The notes beneath the pieces are model-generated. The model saw only the letters and a program-made list of their open reading frames with translations. It had not been told where the DNA came from and searched no databases. Shown here one piece after another: positions 1 through 8,305 of a stretch of 64,000 bases of DNA (position 1 is the first letter of the stretch; every line of letters starts with the position of its first letter). Origin of the DNA: JAIOSF01 sp047159865 (lineage in GTDB: Bacteria; Campylobacterota; Campylobacteria; Campylobacterales; Arcobacteraceae); assembly GCF_047159865.1 (NCBI RefSeq), contig NZ_AP038804.1, positions 248,001-312,000 of the forward strand, in the 5' to 3' direction. The translations under genes were made by a program, and so were the position numbers.

Positions 1-56
1 TTTATTGATCCATATGATATAGAAAAAAGTAGTAAAAATGCTAAAAAAAGTTTCAT
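1..56 (-). CDS. N-terminus of a secreted protein (partial), downstream of ftsX
   Basis: The complementary strand from 56 opens with ATG and encodes MKLFLAFLLLFSISYGSI before running off the window. This is a typical signal peptide: one Lys, then a hydrophobic core. The ATG overlaps the ftsX stop codon (ATGA at 53-56), so the gene is translationally coupled to ftsX. In many bacteria the gene after ftsEX is a murein-hydrolase activator (EnvC/M23 peptidase family). That identity is inferred from position only, since no catalytic part is in the window. Confidence 0.6.
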   Translation of the reverse strand, partial: MKLFLAFLLLFSISYGSI

Positions 57-859
57 TGTAATTTATATTTTACCAATAAACCAAAAAAAGTAATAAGAGG
101 AATAATTATAGACAAAGAAAATATTTGTAAAATCTCCATCTCCATACTTAAAACTGATGGGATAAGAGTCATCACTTCTGGTTCTAGTATAAGATGAATA
201 TTATTAATAATTACAAATAACATACCGCTTGCTAATATACTTGAAACTAAAGCACTTAATAATATAGTTTTAATAATAGGTATAGAGCTATATATTAAAG
301 ACCCCCCATGTAATTGAATAATACTAATACGATCATTATGTTCAAAAAACCATATTTTAATTTGTTTAGATAATAATAATATGGATAATAATAATACAGC
401 ACTAAATAAAATAAATATTATATCTTGAACAAGAACTAACAATGAATACAATTTATTATGATTATTTGAAAAAGTTTCTATTTTACTGATATTGGAAATA
501 GTCATTAACTCTTTTCTAATTTGTTCCAATTTTAAAGAAGTAGGAAATTCTTCTAAATATATTTTATAAAAATAAGGTAATTTTTTTTGCAATAAATCAA
601 TTGAAGTATCTGATAAATTATCTTTTACCCCTTTAATGATTTTTTCTCTGCTTAATGGTTCAATCTCTTTTACTTTAATCTCTGCAAGTGAATCAATAGA
701 TGATATAGGAGTATTTGCAATTATTAAAATTGCATAATCATTAGTAATATTTTGTTTATAATTATCAACAACTTTTGTTACTATTAAATAGATAGAAAAC
801 ATAAATAGCATAACAACTAAAGGAAAAGTAACAGACAAAAAAGACTTAAGAAGCTTCAT
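53..859 (-). CDS. ftsX: Cell division ABC-type permease FtsX
   Basis: Inner-membrane partner of FtsE. In the family, FtsEX relays ATP hydrolysis to periplasmic amidase activators at the septum. The 268-residue protein has one N-terminal membrane segment, a periplasmic domain of about 100 residues, then three C-terminal membrane segments, which is the FtsX topology. I chose ATG at 859 over an in-frame GTG at 868 because a GAGGG ribosome site lies eight bases before it. The start lies inside the end of ftsE (14 bp overlap), indicating translational coupling. The product has FtsX length and is followed immediately by a secreted-protein gene. Confidence 0.85.
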   Translation of the reverse strand: MKLLKSFLSVTFPLVVMLFMFSIYLIVTKVVDNYKQNITNDYAILIIANTPISSIDSLAEIKVKEIEPLSREKIIKGVKDNLSDTSIDLLQKKLPYFYKIYLEEFPTSLKLEQIRKELMTISNISKIETFSNNHNKLYSLLVLVQDIIFILFSAVLLLSILLLSKQIKIWFFEHNDRISIIQLHGGSLIYSSIPIIKTILLSALVSSILASGMLFVIINNIHLILEPEVMTLIPSVLSMEMEILQIFSLSIIIPLITFFGLLVKYKLQ

Positions 860-1508
860 ATACAACACCCTCTTCTATATTAAATCTTCTATACTTTATA
901 CCCATATCCGTTGGTATTCTGTGTGTAACGACAACAATGGTAATACCTAAATGTTCATTTGCATTTTTTAATAATGTCCAAATCATATCAGAAGAATAAT
1001 CATCAAGATTTCCTGTAGGTTCATCTGCTAATATAATACTTGGATTATGCGCTAATGCTCTTGCTACTGCAACTCTTTGCTGTTCACCACCACTTAATTC
1101 AGCTGGATATGCCCCAACTTTATGACTAAGCTTTACATGTTTCAAAAGCTTTTTTACTTGGGCTTTTGATACATCATCTGAATATTTATGAACTTTTAAG
1201 GGGAGCATAATGTTTTCTTCAATAGTATAATCTTGGATTAGTTTATAATCTTGAAAAACTATCCCTAAATCTTTTCTTAATGATAATAACTTAGAATAAT
1301 TCTTTTTTAAAAGGTCATGTTTATTTACAAAAAGATTTCCTTTATAAACTGGAAGTTCACCATATAATGACTTTAGCAGAGTTGATTTTCCACAACCACT
1401 CGAACCACTTATAAAAATAAATTCTTTCTCTTTGATTTTAAAATTTACATTTTCTATAATATTTTTTTTATTATCATAAGACAATGTAAGATTTTTGGCT
1501 AAAATCAT
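846..1508 (-). CDS. ftsE: Cell division ATP-binding protein FtsE
   Basis: Cytoplasmic ABC ATPase of the FtsEX complex. The sequence shows Walker A GSSGCGKST (residues 35-43), Q-loop Gln86, signature LSGGEQQR (138-145), Walker B ending ADEP (161-164) and an H-loop His near 196. Its 220-residue length is standard for FtsE. It overlaps trmB upstream by 4 bp and ftsX downstream by 14 bp. The motifs alone would also fit a LolD-type ATPase, but the adjacent FtsX-type permease decides the call. Confidence 0.88.
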   Translation of the reverse strand: MILAKNLTLSYDNKKNIIENVNFKIKEKEFIFISGSSGCGKSTLLKSLYGELPVYKGNLFVNKHDLLKKNYSKLLSLRKDLGIVFQDYKLIQDYTIEENIMLPLKVHKYSDDVSKAQVKKLLKHVKLSHKVGAYPAELSGGEQQRVAVARALAHNPSIILADEPTGNLDDYSSDMIWTLLKNANEHLGITIVVVTHRIPTDMGIKYRRFNIEEGVVYEAS

Positions 1509-2668
1509 TTTAAAAGCTCCAAAATATTTTGATGTGCTTCTAAATTTACTCGTGTAGTGATTGGTTCACCTTGAAAGTATCTACTATTTCCATTTTCAAT
1601 ATACAGATATTTTGTAACTGGTCTATTAAAACTTCCAAAAGTAACTTTTACTAACAATGCACTATTTCCATCTTTTGTCTTAACATCATACCAATCTTCA
1701 AAATTAATCAAATATTCTTTTGATACAATTGCTTTTTTAGGTAAATTATTTTTAATTTTTTCTATGTCATAAATATCAGAAAACGAAAAATCAGTTAAAA
1801 ATTCTACTTGTTCAGACTCTTCTATGGCACTTATAGTTATATCCCAAATATCTTTTTCTTGACGCTTCCATCTTGCTTCATACTTACTAGTAACATCTAA
1901 ATCTTTATTTTTAAGTATCTTGTGTGGATACGCTTTAAAGTGTTCCAATAAGGAACTAGAATATTCAAAGTAGTTTGGAGAATCTGTTCGAAGTTCTAAT
2001 GTACCTGTCACTTTTAATACACGCATACACTCTTCTATAAAACCTATGCTCATAACTCTTCTATGGGGTTTTTTATCCCATGGTACAGGGAAATGAACAA
2101 AAACTCTTCCAACAGCATTAGAATCTAAAAACTCCAAAAATAATCGTGCATCATAATTTACAATCAATACATTAGTAATATTTTGTATTTTTAACTGTTT
2201 TAAAACTTGTTCTATAGAGGGATAATGAATCTCTAGTCCTATTATCAGTTTATCTGGATTTTGCATTGCTTGATGAAGCAAATGAACCCCACTCCCAAAT
2301 CCAACTTCAACCCAAATCTCTTTATCTGTTGTAAAATCATTTGCAAAATAATCAATAGTTTTTATATAAGTTTCTTCTGGTTTCATTTTATTATAACTAG
2401 AGTTTGTATTTGTAAAAAGTAATTCGCTCTTTGATTCTTTTTCATATTCATTAAGCGCTGTTTTCATAAGACTTACAGGAGTAAGCCTTGTAGCATTATC
2501 AAGTTTTATAAGATCATTTCCATTTTTTTCTACTTTTGTTAATAAAAACTCTTTATTCTCAAAGTTGGCACATATTTTCTGATCATATTTTCCTTTAGCA
2601 ATAAAGCTAAAATTTGAACTATTTTTTATATCTATGTCATTATGCTGTTTTAGTAAAATATGTGGCAT
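1505..2668 (-). CDS. trmB: tRNA (guanine-N7-)-methyltransferase, long form
   Basis: Methylates guanine 46 of tRNA using S-adenosylmethionine. The SAM-binding motif VEVGFGSG is at residues 120-127, and the family hallmark VHFPVPWDKKPHRR is at about 191-204. At 387 residues it is much longer than the roughly 240-residue enterobacterial enzyme: about 110 extra residues lie before the SAM motif and about 120 after the catalytic core. Long forms are usual in Campylobacterota. It sits between the FN3 lipoprotein gene (1 bp overlap) and ftsE (4 bp overlap), so expression is probably coupled. Confidence 0.88.
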   Translation of the reverse strand: MPHILLKQHNDIDIKNSSNFSFIAKGKYDQKICANFENKEFLLTKVEKNGNDLIKLDNATRLTPVSLMKTALNEYEKESKSELLFTNTNSSYNKMKPEETYIKTIDYFANDFTTDKEIWVEVGFGSGVHLLHQAMQNPDKLIIGLEIHYPSIEQVLKQLKIQNITNVLIVNYDARLFLEFLDSNAVGRVFVHFPVPWDKKPHRRVMSIGFIEECMRVLKVTGTLELRTDSPNYFEYSSSLLEHFKAYPHKILKNKDLDVTSKYEARWKRQEKDIWDITISAIEESEQVEFLTDFSFSDIYDIEKIKNNLPKKAIVSKEYLINFEDWYDVKTKDGNSALLVKVTFGSFNRPVTKYLYIENGNSRYFQGEPITTRVNLEAHQNILELLK

Positions 2669-3954
2669 TATTTATTTTGACCTTTTAGTTTCACAATTTT
2701 TGGTAACATAAGTGTACTTTTATCTGTTGTTTCTGATAATAAACCATGTTTATCTATAGCCTGTAATCTATATTCATATTCGACACCTCTAACTACATCT
2801 GGATCTTCAAATCTAATTCCTGCAACATTTGGAATTAATATCTCTTTTGAATTTGTCCAACTTTCTGATGACTTTTTATAAATATTGTATGATACAGTTC
2901 TATCATCAGTTGACACCCAATTTAAAATCATTTTATTTCCCTCAATCATCGCTAAAGTCATTTGAGGCATTCTTGGTTTTGCTAAAGTTGACCCCATAAC
3001 TGGTGTTACTTCATCAATTTTACTTTCTAGGTTATCTTTATCAACTGTTGTTATTTTATAAAAATATATTTTTCCATCCGTACTAATTACATCATCAAAT
3101 CTATTATCACTTACTGGTGCTGTATATATTTTACTGTAACTTCCCGTTGCACTTGCAGCTCTGTAAATATTGTATGCGATAACATCTTTTGTAAGAGATT
3201 TTCCCCATGCTAACTGTATCTTTTTTGGAAGTGTTGTGGTTGCTTCTAGTTTTTTAATTTGTCCTGGCAATGATTTTGTAGTCGCACTTGCAATTGCACT
3301 AATATTTGAAATAATCCCATCAAATGTTACTGCTTTAATTCGATACATAAAAATTTGATTATCACCTAAATCATCATCAATATATTCTACATCTAATCGG
3401 TTTTTCATAACAGCAATCTCTTCCCATTTTGCCTTTGTAGGAGATGTTCTTTCTATAATATATTGGGCTACTCGAGGATTTGAATGTGGTCTCCATAAGA
3501 TTTTAATTTGTCTTGGTAAATTACTAATTGATTCTATTAAACTTACTGATTCAAAATTTGGTAAAGTAGATACTATAAGTGCATCACTTGCTCTTGATTC
3601 AAAACCTCTTTTTGTAAATAATGCAATTTTATAACCATATTTACTATTCGCGTTTAAATCTTTATCCAAATAATGTGTTACAAACTTATTATCAATTTTT
3701 GCAACTCTTTTAAACTTGCCGTCTTCTTGCATATCAGCTCTAATGATATAATAACCAGCAGCTTGTGCAATATCTATTTTTTTCCACTCTAAAGCAATAG
3801 CATTAATATCAGAGATATTTTTCATCGAACTAGCATCAATTACTGGAAGAGTAACATCTATTTTTGGTTTTGCTGGTGTTGATATTGTTTGTTGACAACC
3901 ACTAAATAATACTATTAAACCTAGCGACAATATACTCGTTATTGATTTTTTCAT
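2668..3954 (-). CDS. Fibronectin type III repeat lipoprotein
   Basis: Probable envelope lipoprotein of 428 residues. The N-terminus is MKKSITSILSLGLIVLFSGC, ending in a lipobox with an acylatable Cys. Four consecutive modules of about 95 residues follow, each with FN3 beta-strand signatures such as AYNIYR, YNIYKK and Y-x-Y-R/K-I/L. I chose ATG at 3954 because AGGAAG lies six bases upstream; ATG at 3960 abuts that site, and longer starts would add an improbable leader. The gene begins 53 bp inside the end of the pseudouridine synthase gene. Substrate or partner is unknown. FN3 repeats usually mediate protein or polysaccharide contact. Confidence 0.75.
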   Translation of the reverse strand: MKKSITSILSLGLIVLFSGCQQTISTPAKPKIDVTLPVIDASSMKNISDINAIALEWKKIDIAQAAGYYIIRADMQEDGKFKRVAKIDNKFVTHYLDKDLNANSKYGYKIALFTKRGFESRASDALIVSTLPNFESVSLIESISNLPRQIKILWRPHSNPRVAQYIIERTSPTKAKWEEIAVMKNRLDVEYIDDDLGDNQIFMYRIKAVTFDGIISNISAIASATTKSLPGQIKKLEATTTLPKKIQLAWGKSLTKDVIAYNIYRAASATGSYSKIYTAPVSDNRFDDVISTDGKIYFYKITTVDKDNLESKIDEVTPVMGSTLAKPRMPQMTLAMIEGNKMILNWVSTDDRTVSYNIYKKSSESWTNSKEILIPNVAGIRFEDPDVVRGVEYEYRLQAIDKHGLLSETTDKSTLMLPKIVKLKGQNK

Positions 3955-4867
3955 TATCATCTTCCTCGTTAAAATTATTTTTATAAAAATTATCCATATC
4001 ATCTGGCAATGGAACATTAAAATTCATCTCATCATTTGTTATTGGATGCTTTAAATATAAGCTAAATGCATGTAAATAAACTCTTTTTATTTTATCAGTA
4101 TTCCCCTTAAATCCATATAACACATCACCCAAGATATGTCTTTGAAGTGATTCTAAATGTACTCTGATTTGATGCGTTCGTCCTGTGTATAATTTTGCAG
4201 CAATTAGTTCATATTTTTCATTATTACTCAATGCTAATTTTACAAAAGATGTTTTTGCACTTTTCCCTGATGAAACTAATCCCATTTTTAATCTATTTGA
4301 TGGATTTCTTCCAATTGCAGCATTTATAGTAGTATCATCTTTTAAAGGAAGATCAGTCAAAGCTACATAAAATCTTCCCATTGTTTTATCTTCTAGTTGT
4401 TTTGAAAGTGCTACATGTGCTTCATTTGTTTTTGCAATACACAATAAACCACTAGTCCCCTTATCGATTCTATGGACTATACCATGTCTCTCTTCACCAC
4501 TAATTGTTGATAAAGAGATATTTTTTTTCTTTAACCAATCAACCAATGTTGCTTCTTTTACTGATGGTGCACCATGAACAATCACTCCTGATGGTTTATT
4601 GATAACCATAAAATCATTATCTTCATAAACTATTTCGATATCAAAATCTACATCTAAAGCTTTTTCTTTTACGATTTCTGGTAATTCTACAAAAACTTCT
4701 TGTCCTATAGTTAATTTAAGTCCACTCTTTGCTTTTTTCTTATTTGAAACACTTACAAAACCTTTTGTTATCAAATGATCAATTTGATTTCTTGTTTCAT
4801 TTAGTTGTTCTGTTAAAAACATATCTAATCGCATCTCTTTATGGGCTGTAAACTTTTTATTATTCAT
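3902..4867 (-). CDS. RluA-family 23S rRNA pseudouridine synthase (RluD-like)
   Basis: Converts uridine to pseudouridine in large-subunit rRNA. An N-terminal S4-type RNA-binding region (about residues 12-60) precedes the catalytic domain, which carries HRIDKGTSG (132-140) with the presumed nucleophile Asp135, then GRTHQIRVHL further on. The C-terminal 25 residues are Asn/Asp/Glu-rich and are encoded partly within the leader of the next gene. It is the first gene of a minus-strand operon. Only 19 bp separate its start from the divergent rodA, so its promoter must overlap rodA. RluD versus RluC specificity cannot be settled from sequence alone. Confidence 0.85.
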   Translation of the reverse strand: MNNKKFTAHKEMRLDMFLTEQLNETRNQIDHLITKGFVSVSNKKKAKSGLKLTIGQEVFVELPEIVKEKALDVDFDIEIVYEDNDFMVINKPSGVIVHGAPSVKEATLVDWLKKKNISLSTISGEERHGIVHRIDKGTSGLLCIAKTNEAHVALSKQLEDKTMGRFYVALTDLPLKDDTTINAAIGRNPSNRLKMGLVSSGKSAKTSFVKLALSNNEKYELIAAKLYTGRTHQIRVHLESLQRHILGDVLYGFKGNTDKIKRVYLHAFSLYLKHPITNDEMNFNVPLPDDMDNFYKNNFNEEDDNEKINNEYIVARFNSII

Positions 4868-4886
4868 ATTTGGGTATCATTCTTTC

Positions 4887-5996
4887 ATGGTATATTTTTT
4901 TGACAAGCGTATAATTTCACATTTTAATTTTGAATTAGTTATTCTTATATTGCCATTAGCATTTCTTTCACATTTTTTAATTTATGAAACAAATGAAATA
5001 CTAGCACAAAAACAACTCGTTTATTTTTTTCTGTCATTATTAGCTTTTATGTTTGTATTCATTATACCCTTTAGAAGTTTAAAACAATTTATACCTTTTG
5101 TATATTGGTTTGGAATTTTTCTACTTTTGTTAGTAGAGTTTTTTGGTGTAACTAAGTTGGGTGCTGCTAGATGGCTTGAGATACCCCTTATAAATATGAC
5201 AATACAACCCTCAGAATTATTTAAACCTGCTTTTTTACTTATGATAGGTTTTTTAGTTTCAAATAAACCACCGCCTAAAAGTGGTTATAATATTAAAGAC
5301 TTTAGCTATTTTTCTTTTTATATTTTGCTTCCTTTTATTTTAATAGCAAAAGAACCTGATTTAGGTACAGCTTTAGTTTTACTACTTATGGGGTATGGAA
5401 TATTATTTTTAATTGGGATAAACTGGAAAATTATTGTATCTATTTTTTTAGTTTTAGCTATTTCATCACCTTTACTTTATACTTATATGATTAAAGACTA
5501 TCAAAAAAAGCGTATTCATGATTTTATTAGTGAAGAACCTAGTTATCATGTAAAACAGTCTTTAATAGCAATTGGTTCTGGTGGTATATTAGGTAAAGAT
5601 AAAGAGAAAGCAACTCAAACAAATTTAAAATTTCTCCCTATCGCAACAAGTGATTTTATTTTTGCATCTTTTGTGGAAAGATATGGTTTCATTGGTTCAA
5701 TAGGATTAATATTTTTATATCTTCTGCTAATTGTCCATCTTTTGTTGTTGCATAATCATTTTCAAAAAGATTATATGATTAGTGTTTTTGCTAGTGGTTT
5801 AGCCCTTTTATTATTTTTGAATATGAGTGTCAATATTTTGATGGTGATTGGTTTTGCACCAGTTGTAGGTCTTCCTTTGCCATTATTTAGCTACGGTGGG
5901 AGTTCTTTTATTAATTTTATTATACTGTTTGCTATTTTAGAAAATTTAATTGCATTTCGTTTTATGGATGGATATAGTTTTAATAGAAAATTATAA
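4887..5996 (+). CDS. rodA: Rod shape-determining protein RodA (SEDS glycosyltransferase)
   Basis: Polytopic inner-membrane peptidoglycan polymerase of the elongasome. The 369-residue protein has about ten hydrophobic segments. It has the SEDS motifs QPSELFKPAFLL, AKEPDLGTALVLL and, near the C-terminus, PLPLFSYGGSSF. Length and the short N-terminus favour RodA over FtsW. The ATG at 4887 has only a weak upstream Shine-Dalgarno sequence, and the promoter must lie in the divergent rRNA pseudouridine synthase gene. Two small genes follow on the same strand. Confidence 0.87.
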   Translation: MVYFFDKRIISHFNFELVILILPLAFLSHFLIYETNEILAQKQLVYFFLSLLAFMFVFIIPFRSLKQFIPFVYWFGIFLLLLVEFFGVTKLGAARWLEIPLINMTIQPSELFKPAFLLMIGFLVSNKPPPKSGYNIKDFSYFSFYILLPFILIAKEPDLGTALVLLLMGYGILFLIGINWKIIVSIFLVLAISSPLLYTYMIKDYQKKRIHDFISEEPSYHVKQSLIAIGSGGILGKDKEKATQTNLKFLPIATSDFIFASFVERYGFIGSIGLIFLYLLLIVHLLLLHNHFQKDYMISVFASGLALLLFLNMSVNILMVIGFAPVVGLPLPLFSYGGSSFINFIILFAILENLIAFRFMDGYSFNRKL

Positions 5997-6039
5997 TTTT
6001 AGATACATCATTCAGTAAGTTTTAGCTAAAATTGGAACT

Positions 6040-6231
6040 ATGAATACAATAGATATACTAAAAAATAAACTTAATCAACTTTCAAAAGATTTTCAGTTTT
6101 TAATAGATGAAAATAAACGATTAAAAACAGAATTAGAAAATCTAAAAGATAAAAATGATCTCTTTACTAGAAATAGTGAAGATCTAATATTAACAATTCA
6201 CAACAAACTCAAAAGCGAGGATAAAAGTTGA
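6040..6231 (+). CDS. Small coiled-coil protein, unknown function
   Basis: A 63-residue, highly charged protein with heptad-like spacing of Leu/Ile from residue 5 to about 58, consistent with one continuous coiled coil. It has no signal peptide, Cys or membrane segment. Its stop codon overlaps the TTG start of the next gene by 3 bp, so the two are translationally coupled. Position after rodA and the size and shape recall ZapB-like division proteins, but this is only resemblance; I do not recognise the family. Confidence 0.6.
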   Translation: MNTIDILKNKLNQLSKDFQFLIDENKRLKTELENLKDKNDLFTRNSEDLILTIHNKLKSEDKS

Positions 6232-6464
6232 ATAAAAATATTACATTCCATATAAATAATGAAGCATATACAATAGATATAGGGGAAGACCCTCACAATC
6301 ACTTAAGAGATGGTCTAAAAAAATTTTTAACAACAGAAAAAAATCTTAGCACTGCAGAATTACTTTTGGCTTATTTAAGAAAATCTCAAGAGCTTGTAAA
6401 TCTTCAAGAACAGATTGAAATTGAACTTGAAAATGTACCCTCTCTAGAAAAGCTTACTCTTTAA
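6228..6464 (+). CDS. Small acidic protein, unknown function
   Basis: A 78-residue protein with an N-terminal beta-like stretch (ITFHINNEAYTIDIG) followed by helical segments. It starts at TTG 6228, supported by a GCGAGG ribosome site eight bases upstream and by overlap with the stop of the preceding coiled-coil gene. It contains no recognised motif. ZapA proteins have a comparable beta-then-helix outline, which with the coiled-coil neighbour suggests a possible division-accessory pair. Its 3' end overlaps the convergent YgjP-like gene by 21 bp. Confidence 0.55.
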   Translation: MNKNITFHINNEAYTIDIGEDPHNHLRDGLKKFLTTEKNLSTAELLLAYLRKSQELVNLQEQIEIELENVPSLEKLTL

Positions 6465-7142
6465 AGTTATCTCTACTTTTTTATAATCAGGCATATATAA
6501 AGAAACCAAATTCCAAAACTTTTTAGAATGATTTTTTTCTTGAATATGGCATAATTCATGAATCACAACATACTCAATGGCTTTTTTTTCAAATTGTAAA
6601 AGTTTATAATTTATTGATATATTATTAATATGGCTACAACTTCCCCATCTCCCTTTGGAATAACGATACCCAATTTTATTTGGAAATAATTGTGTTTTGT
6701 ATGTCCACTCATCAAATATAGGATCAATAACTCTCTGGGCATGAAACTTATAGAATAATTTTAAACCCTCTATAAAATCTTCATAATTAGAGCACTTTGA
6801 GTTATATTCAACAATAAAAACCTCATCATTTAATGAAAATTTTACATTTTCCATATTTTCATTTATCTGTAACTTCATAGGATAGTTTACACCTAAAAAA
6901 GGAACTACTCCTCCAGAAACAAAATCAAAGCTATTTTTTGCAGGTACTTTTTGTAATGATTTTAATATCCATTCTTGATATTCATAAACAATCTCTTTAA
7001 GTTTATGTGATTTAAACTTCAATGGCGTTTTTATGATAATCTCATTTTGATTTTCTAAAGCTAAACTTATTCTTTTTATTTTTTTATTTGTTCTATGAAT
7101 AAGGGTAAATGAATGGTTACCTAAAGTAATCTGCTGCGACAT
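6444..7142 (-). CDS. YgjP-like (DUF45) zinc metallopeptidase
   Basis: Predicted cytoplasmic zinc peptidase of 232 residues. The metal-binding motif HELCH is at 195-199, with a further His205 (ExNHSKKFW). Upstream is the family signature RWGSCS (165-170) and INYKLLQF. These are the hallmarks of the YgjP/SprT-like family, which includes proteins encoded beside type I restriction systems, although no restriction genes are here. The start overlaps the end of the HIT gene by 26 bp. Substrate is unknown. Confidence 0.8.
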   Translation of the reverse strand: MSQQITLGNHSFTLIHRTNKKIKRISLALENQNEIIIKTPLKFKSHKLKEIVYEYQEWILKSLQKVPAKNSFDFVSGGVVPFLGVNYPMKLQINENMENVKFSLNDEVFIVEYNSKCSNYEDFIEGLKLFYKFHAQRVIDPIFDEWTYKTQLFPNKIGYRYSKGRWGSCSHINNISINYKLLQFEKKAIEYVVIHELCHIQEKNHSKKFWNLVSLYMPDYKKVEITLKSKLF

Positions 7143-7614
7143 TTTTTAACTTTTTATAGATTTCGTCCATATCACTACTATAAACTCGTGTTTCGCCAAT
7201 AGTAGTGATAAAGTTTGTATCTCCTTGCCATCTTGGTACAAGATGTAAGTGTATATGCTCGGCTATCCCAGCTCCTGCTGATTTTCCTAGGTTCATCCCT
7301 ATATTTACCCCTTGTGCATTCAATACCTCTTTTAACATCTTTACACCTTTTTGCGCAAATATTGACATTTTTGTAAAAACTTTTGGATCTAAATCTTCTA
7401 AATTAGCAGTATGATAATTAGGGATAATCATAAAATGTCCAGGACTATAAGGGTATTTATTCATCACAATAAAAAAGTTTTCATCTCTATGTAAAACACC
7501 TAAATTTTCATCATCATCTAAAGTTTTTGCAATATGACAAAATACACATCCTGTAATTTGTTTCTTATTACTTGTGATATATTGTGTTCTCCATGGTGCA
7601 TATAATCTTTCCAT
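7117..7614 (-). CDS. HIT-family nucleotide phosphohydrolase/phosphorylase
   Basis: Histidine-triad protein of 165 residues, predicted to act on nucleotide phosphoanhydrides such as Ap4A or AMP derivatives. The catalytic triad HIHLHLV is at 120-126. A CxxC pair (Cys23, Cys26) and N-terminal RLYAPWRTQYI match the Ap4A-phosphorylase-like HIT subgroup. AAGG six bases before ATG supports the start. It lies in a co-directional run between a pseudopilin-like gene and the YgjP-like peptidase. Confidence 0.83.
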   Translation of the reverse strand: MERLYAPWRTQYITSNKKQITGCVFCHIAKTLDDDENLGVLHRDENFFIVMNKYPYSPGHFMIIPNYHTANLEDLDPKVFTKMSIFAQKGVKMLKEVLNAQGVNIGMNLGKSAGAGIAEHIHLHLVPRWQGDTNFITTIGETRVYSSDMDEIYKKLKNVAADYFR

Positions 7615-7628
7615 TTTTTTCCTTTATC

Positions 7629-7982
7629 TTATTTTTCGATTTTTTGACTTAATCGTATATGATAGTTGTTTTTTGTTGCAATATTCAGATAATATATTGA
7701 ACTATTATTTTCATCTACTATTATATCCATTGTGTAGGTAGCATCATTCCAGTCTTGTTTATACTGTTCAATCTCCATCTGATTATGAGTTAAAATATAC
7801 GACTCTATAGTGTCTTTATATATAATTGCTTGAAGATGTAAGTATTTTAATCTATTAAGATTGGAACTTAAAAGATTTACTTCAATAAAACGAATACTCA
7901 AAACACTAAATAACAAAACCAATAAAAGTGTGGTCAAAAGAGCAAAAGAATTTTTCAAAACTTTATCTTCCATTTTTGACAA
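7629..7982 (-). CDS. Small membrane-anchored protein, possible pseudopilin partner
   Basis: A 117-residue protein with a single strongly hydrophobic helix near the N-terminus (about residues 13-33) and a polar C-terminal domain. The layout resembles a minor pseudopilin, but the Glu at +5 of mature pilins is not apparent, so processing by prepilin peptidase is doubtful. It starts 28 bp inside the end of the upstream pseudopilin-like gene, showing coupling. A second Met at codon 4 (7973) is an alternative start. Function is unknown. Confidence 0.55.
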   Translation of the reverse strand: MSKMEDKVLKNSFALLTTLLLVLLFSVLSIRFIEVNLLSSNLNRLKYLHLQAIIYKDTIESYILTHNQMEIEQYKQDWNDATYTMDIIVDENNSSIYYLNIATKNNYHIRLSQKIEK

Positions 7983-8296
7983 ATTCTGTCACTATATAAA
8001 CAGATATCAATACTTATAATATCCTGATTGATTATAGTATCATATTTAGAAATATGATCTAATAATAGATTATTATTAAAATACAATTTATTATTTTGAT
8101 AATTAACTTTTGTTAAATCATATTGTTTACTTAAAAATAATCGTGTTGTTTCTAGCTTTAAATTATTTTCTAAAACAAAATGTTTCTCTTTATTTTGTTC
8201 TATTAAAGTATATATCAATTTTGAAGAACCAATTGCAATTATAGAAAATAATAATAAACTCACTATTACTTCTAAAAGTACAATTGACCTTTTCAA
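7955..8296 (-). CDS. Prepilin-type N-terminal methylation-motif protein (pseudopilin-like)
   Basis: A 113-residue protein beginning MKRSIVLLEVIVSLLLFSII: a very short basic leader, then a hydrophobic helix with Glu9. If cleavage follows Ser4, this Glu falls at +5, as in type IV pilins and type II secretion pseudopilins. The remaining 85 residues are polar with two Cys. It lies 9 bp after tyrA, with a second small membrane protein overlapping its end. No assembly ATPase, platform protein or peptidase is in the window, so it is an orphan here. Confidence 0.65.
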   Translation of the reverse strand: MKRSIVLLEVIVSLLLFSIIAIGSSKLIYTLIEQNKEKHFVLENNLKLETTRLFLSKQYDLTKVNYQNNKLYFNNNLLLDHISKYDTIINQDIISIDICLYSDRICQKWKIKF

Positions 8297-8305
8297 AATG
8301 CTACT

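Noticed and set aside
6444..7142. YgjP-like peptidase as part of a type I restriction locus
   Set aside because: No hsdR, hsdM or hsdS gene is nearby; neighbours are a HIT protein and rodA-linked genes.
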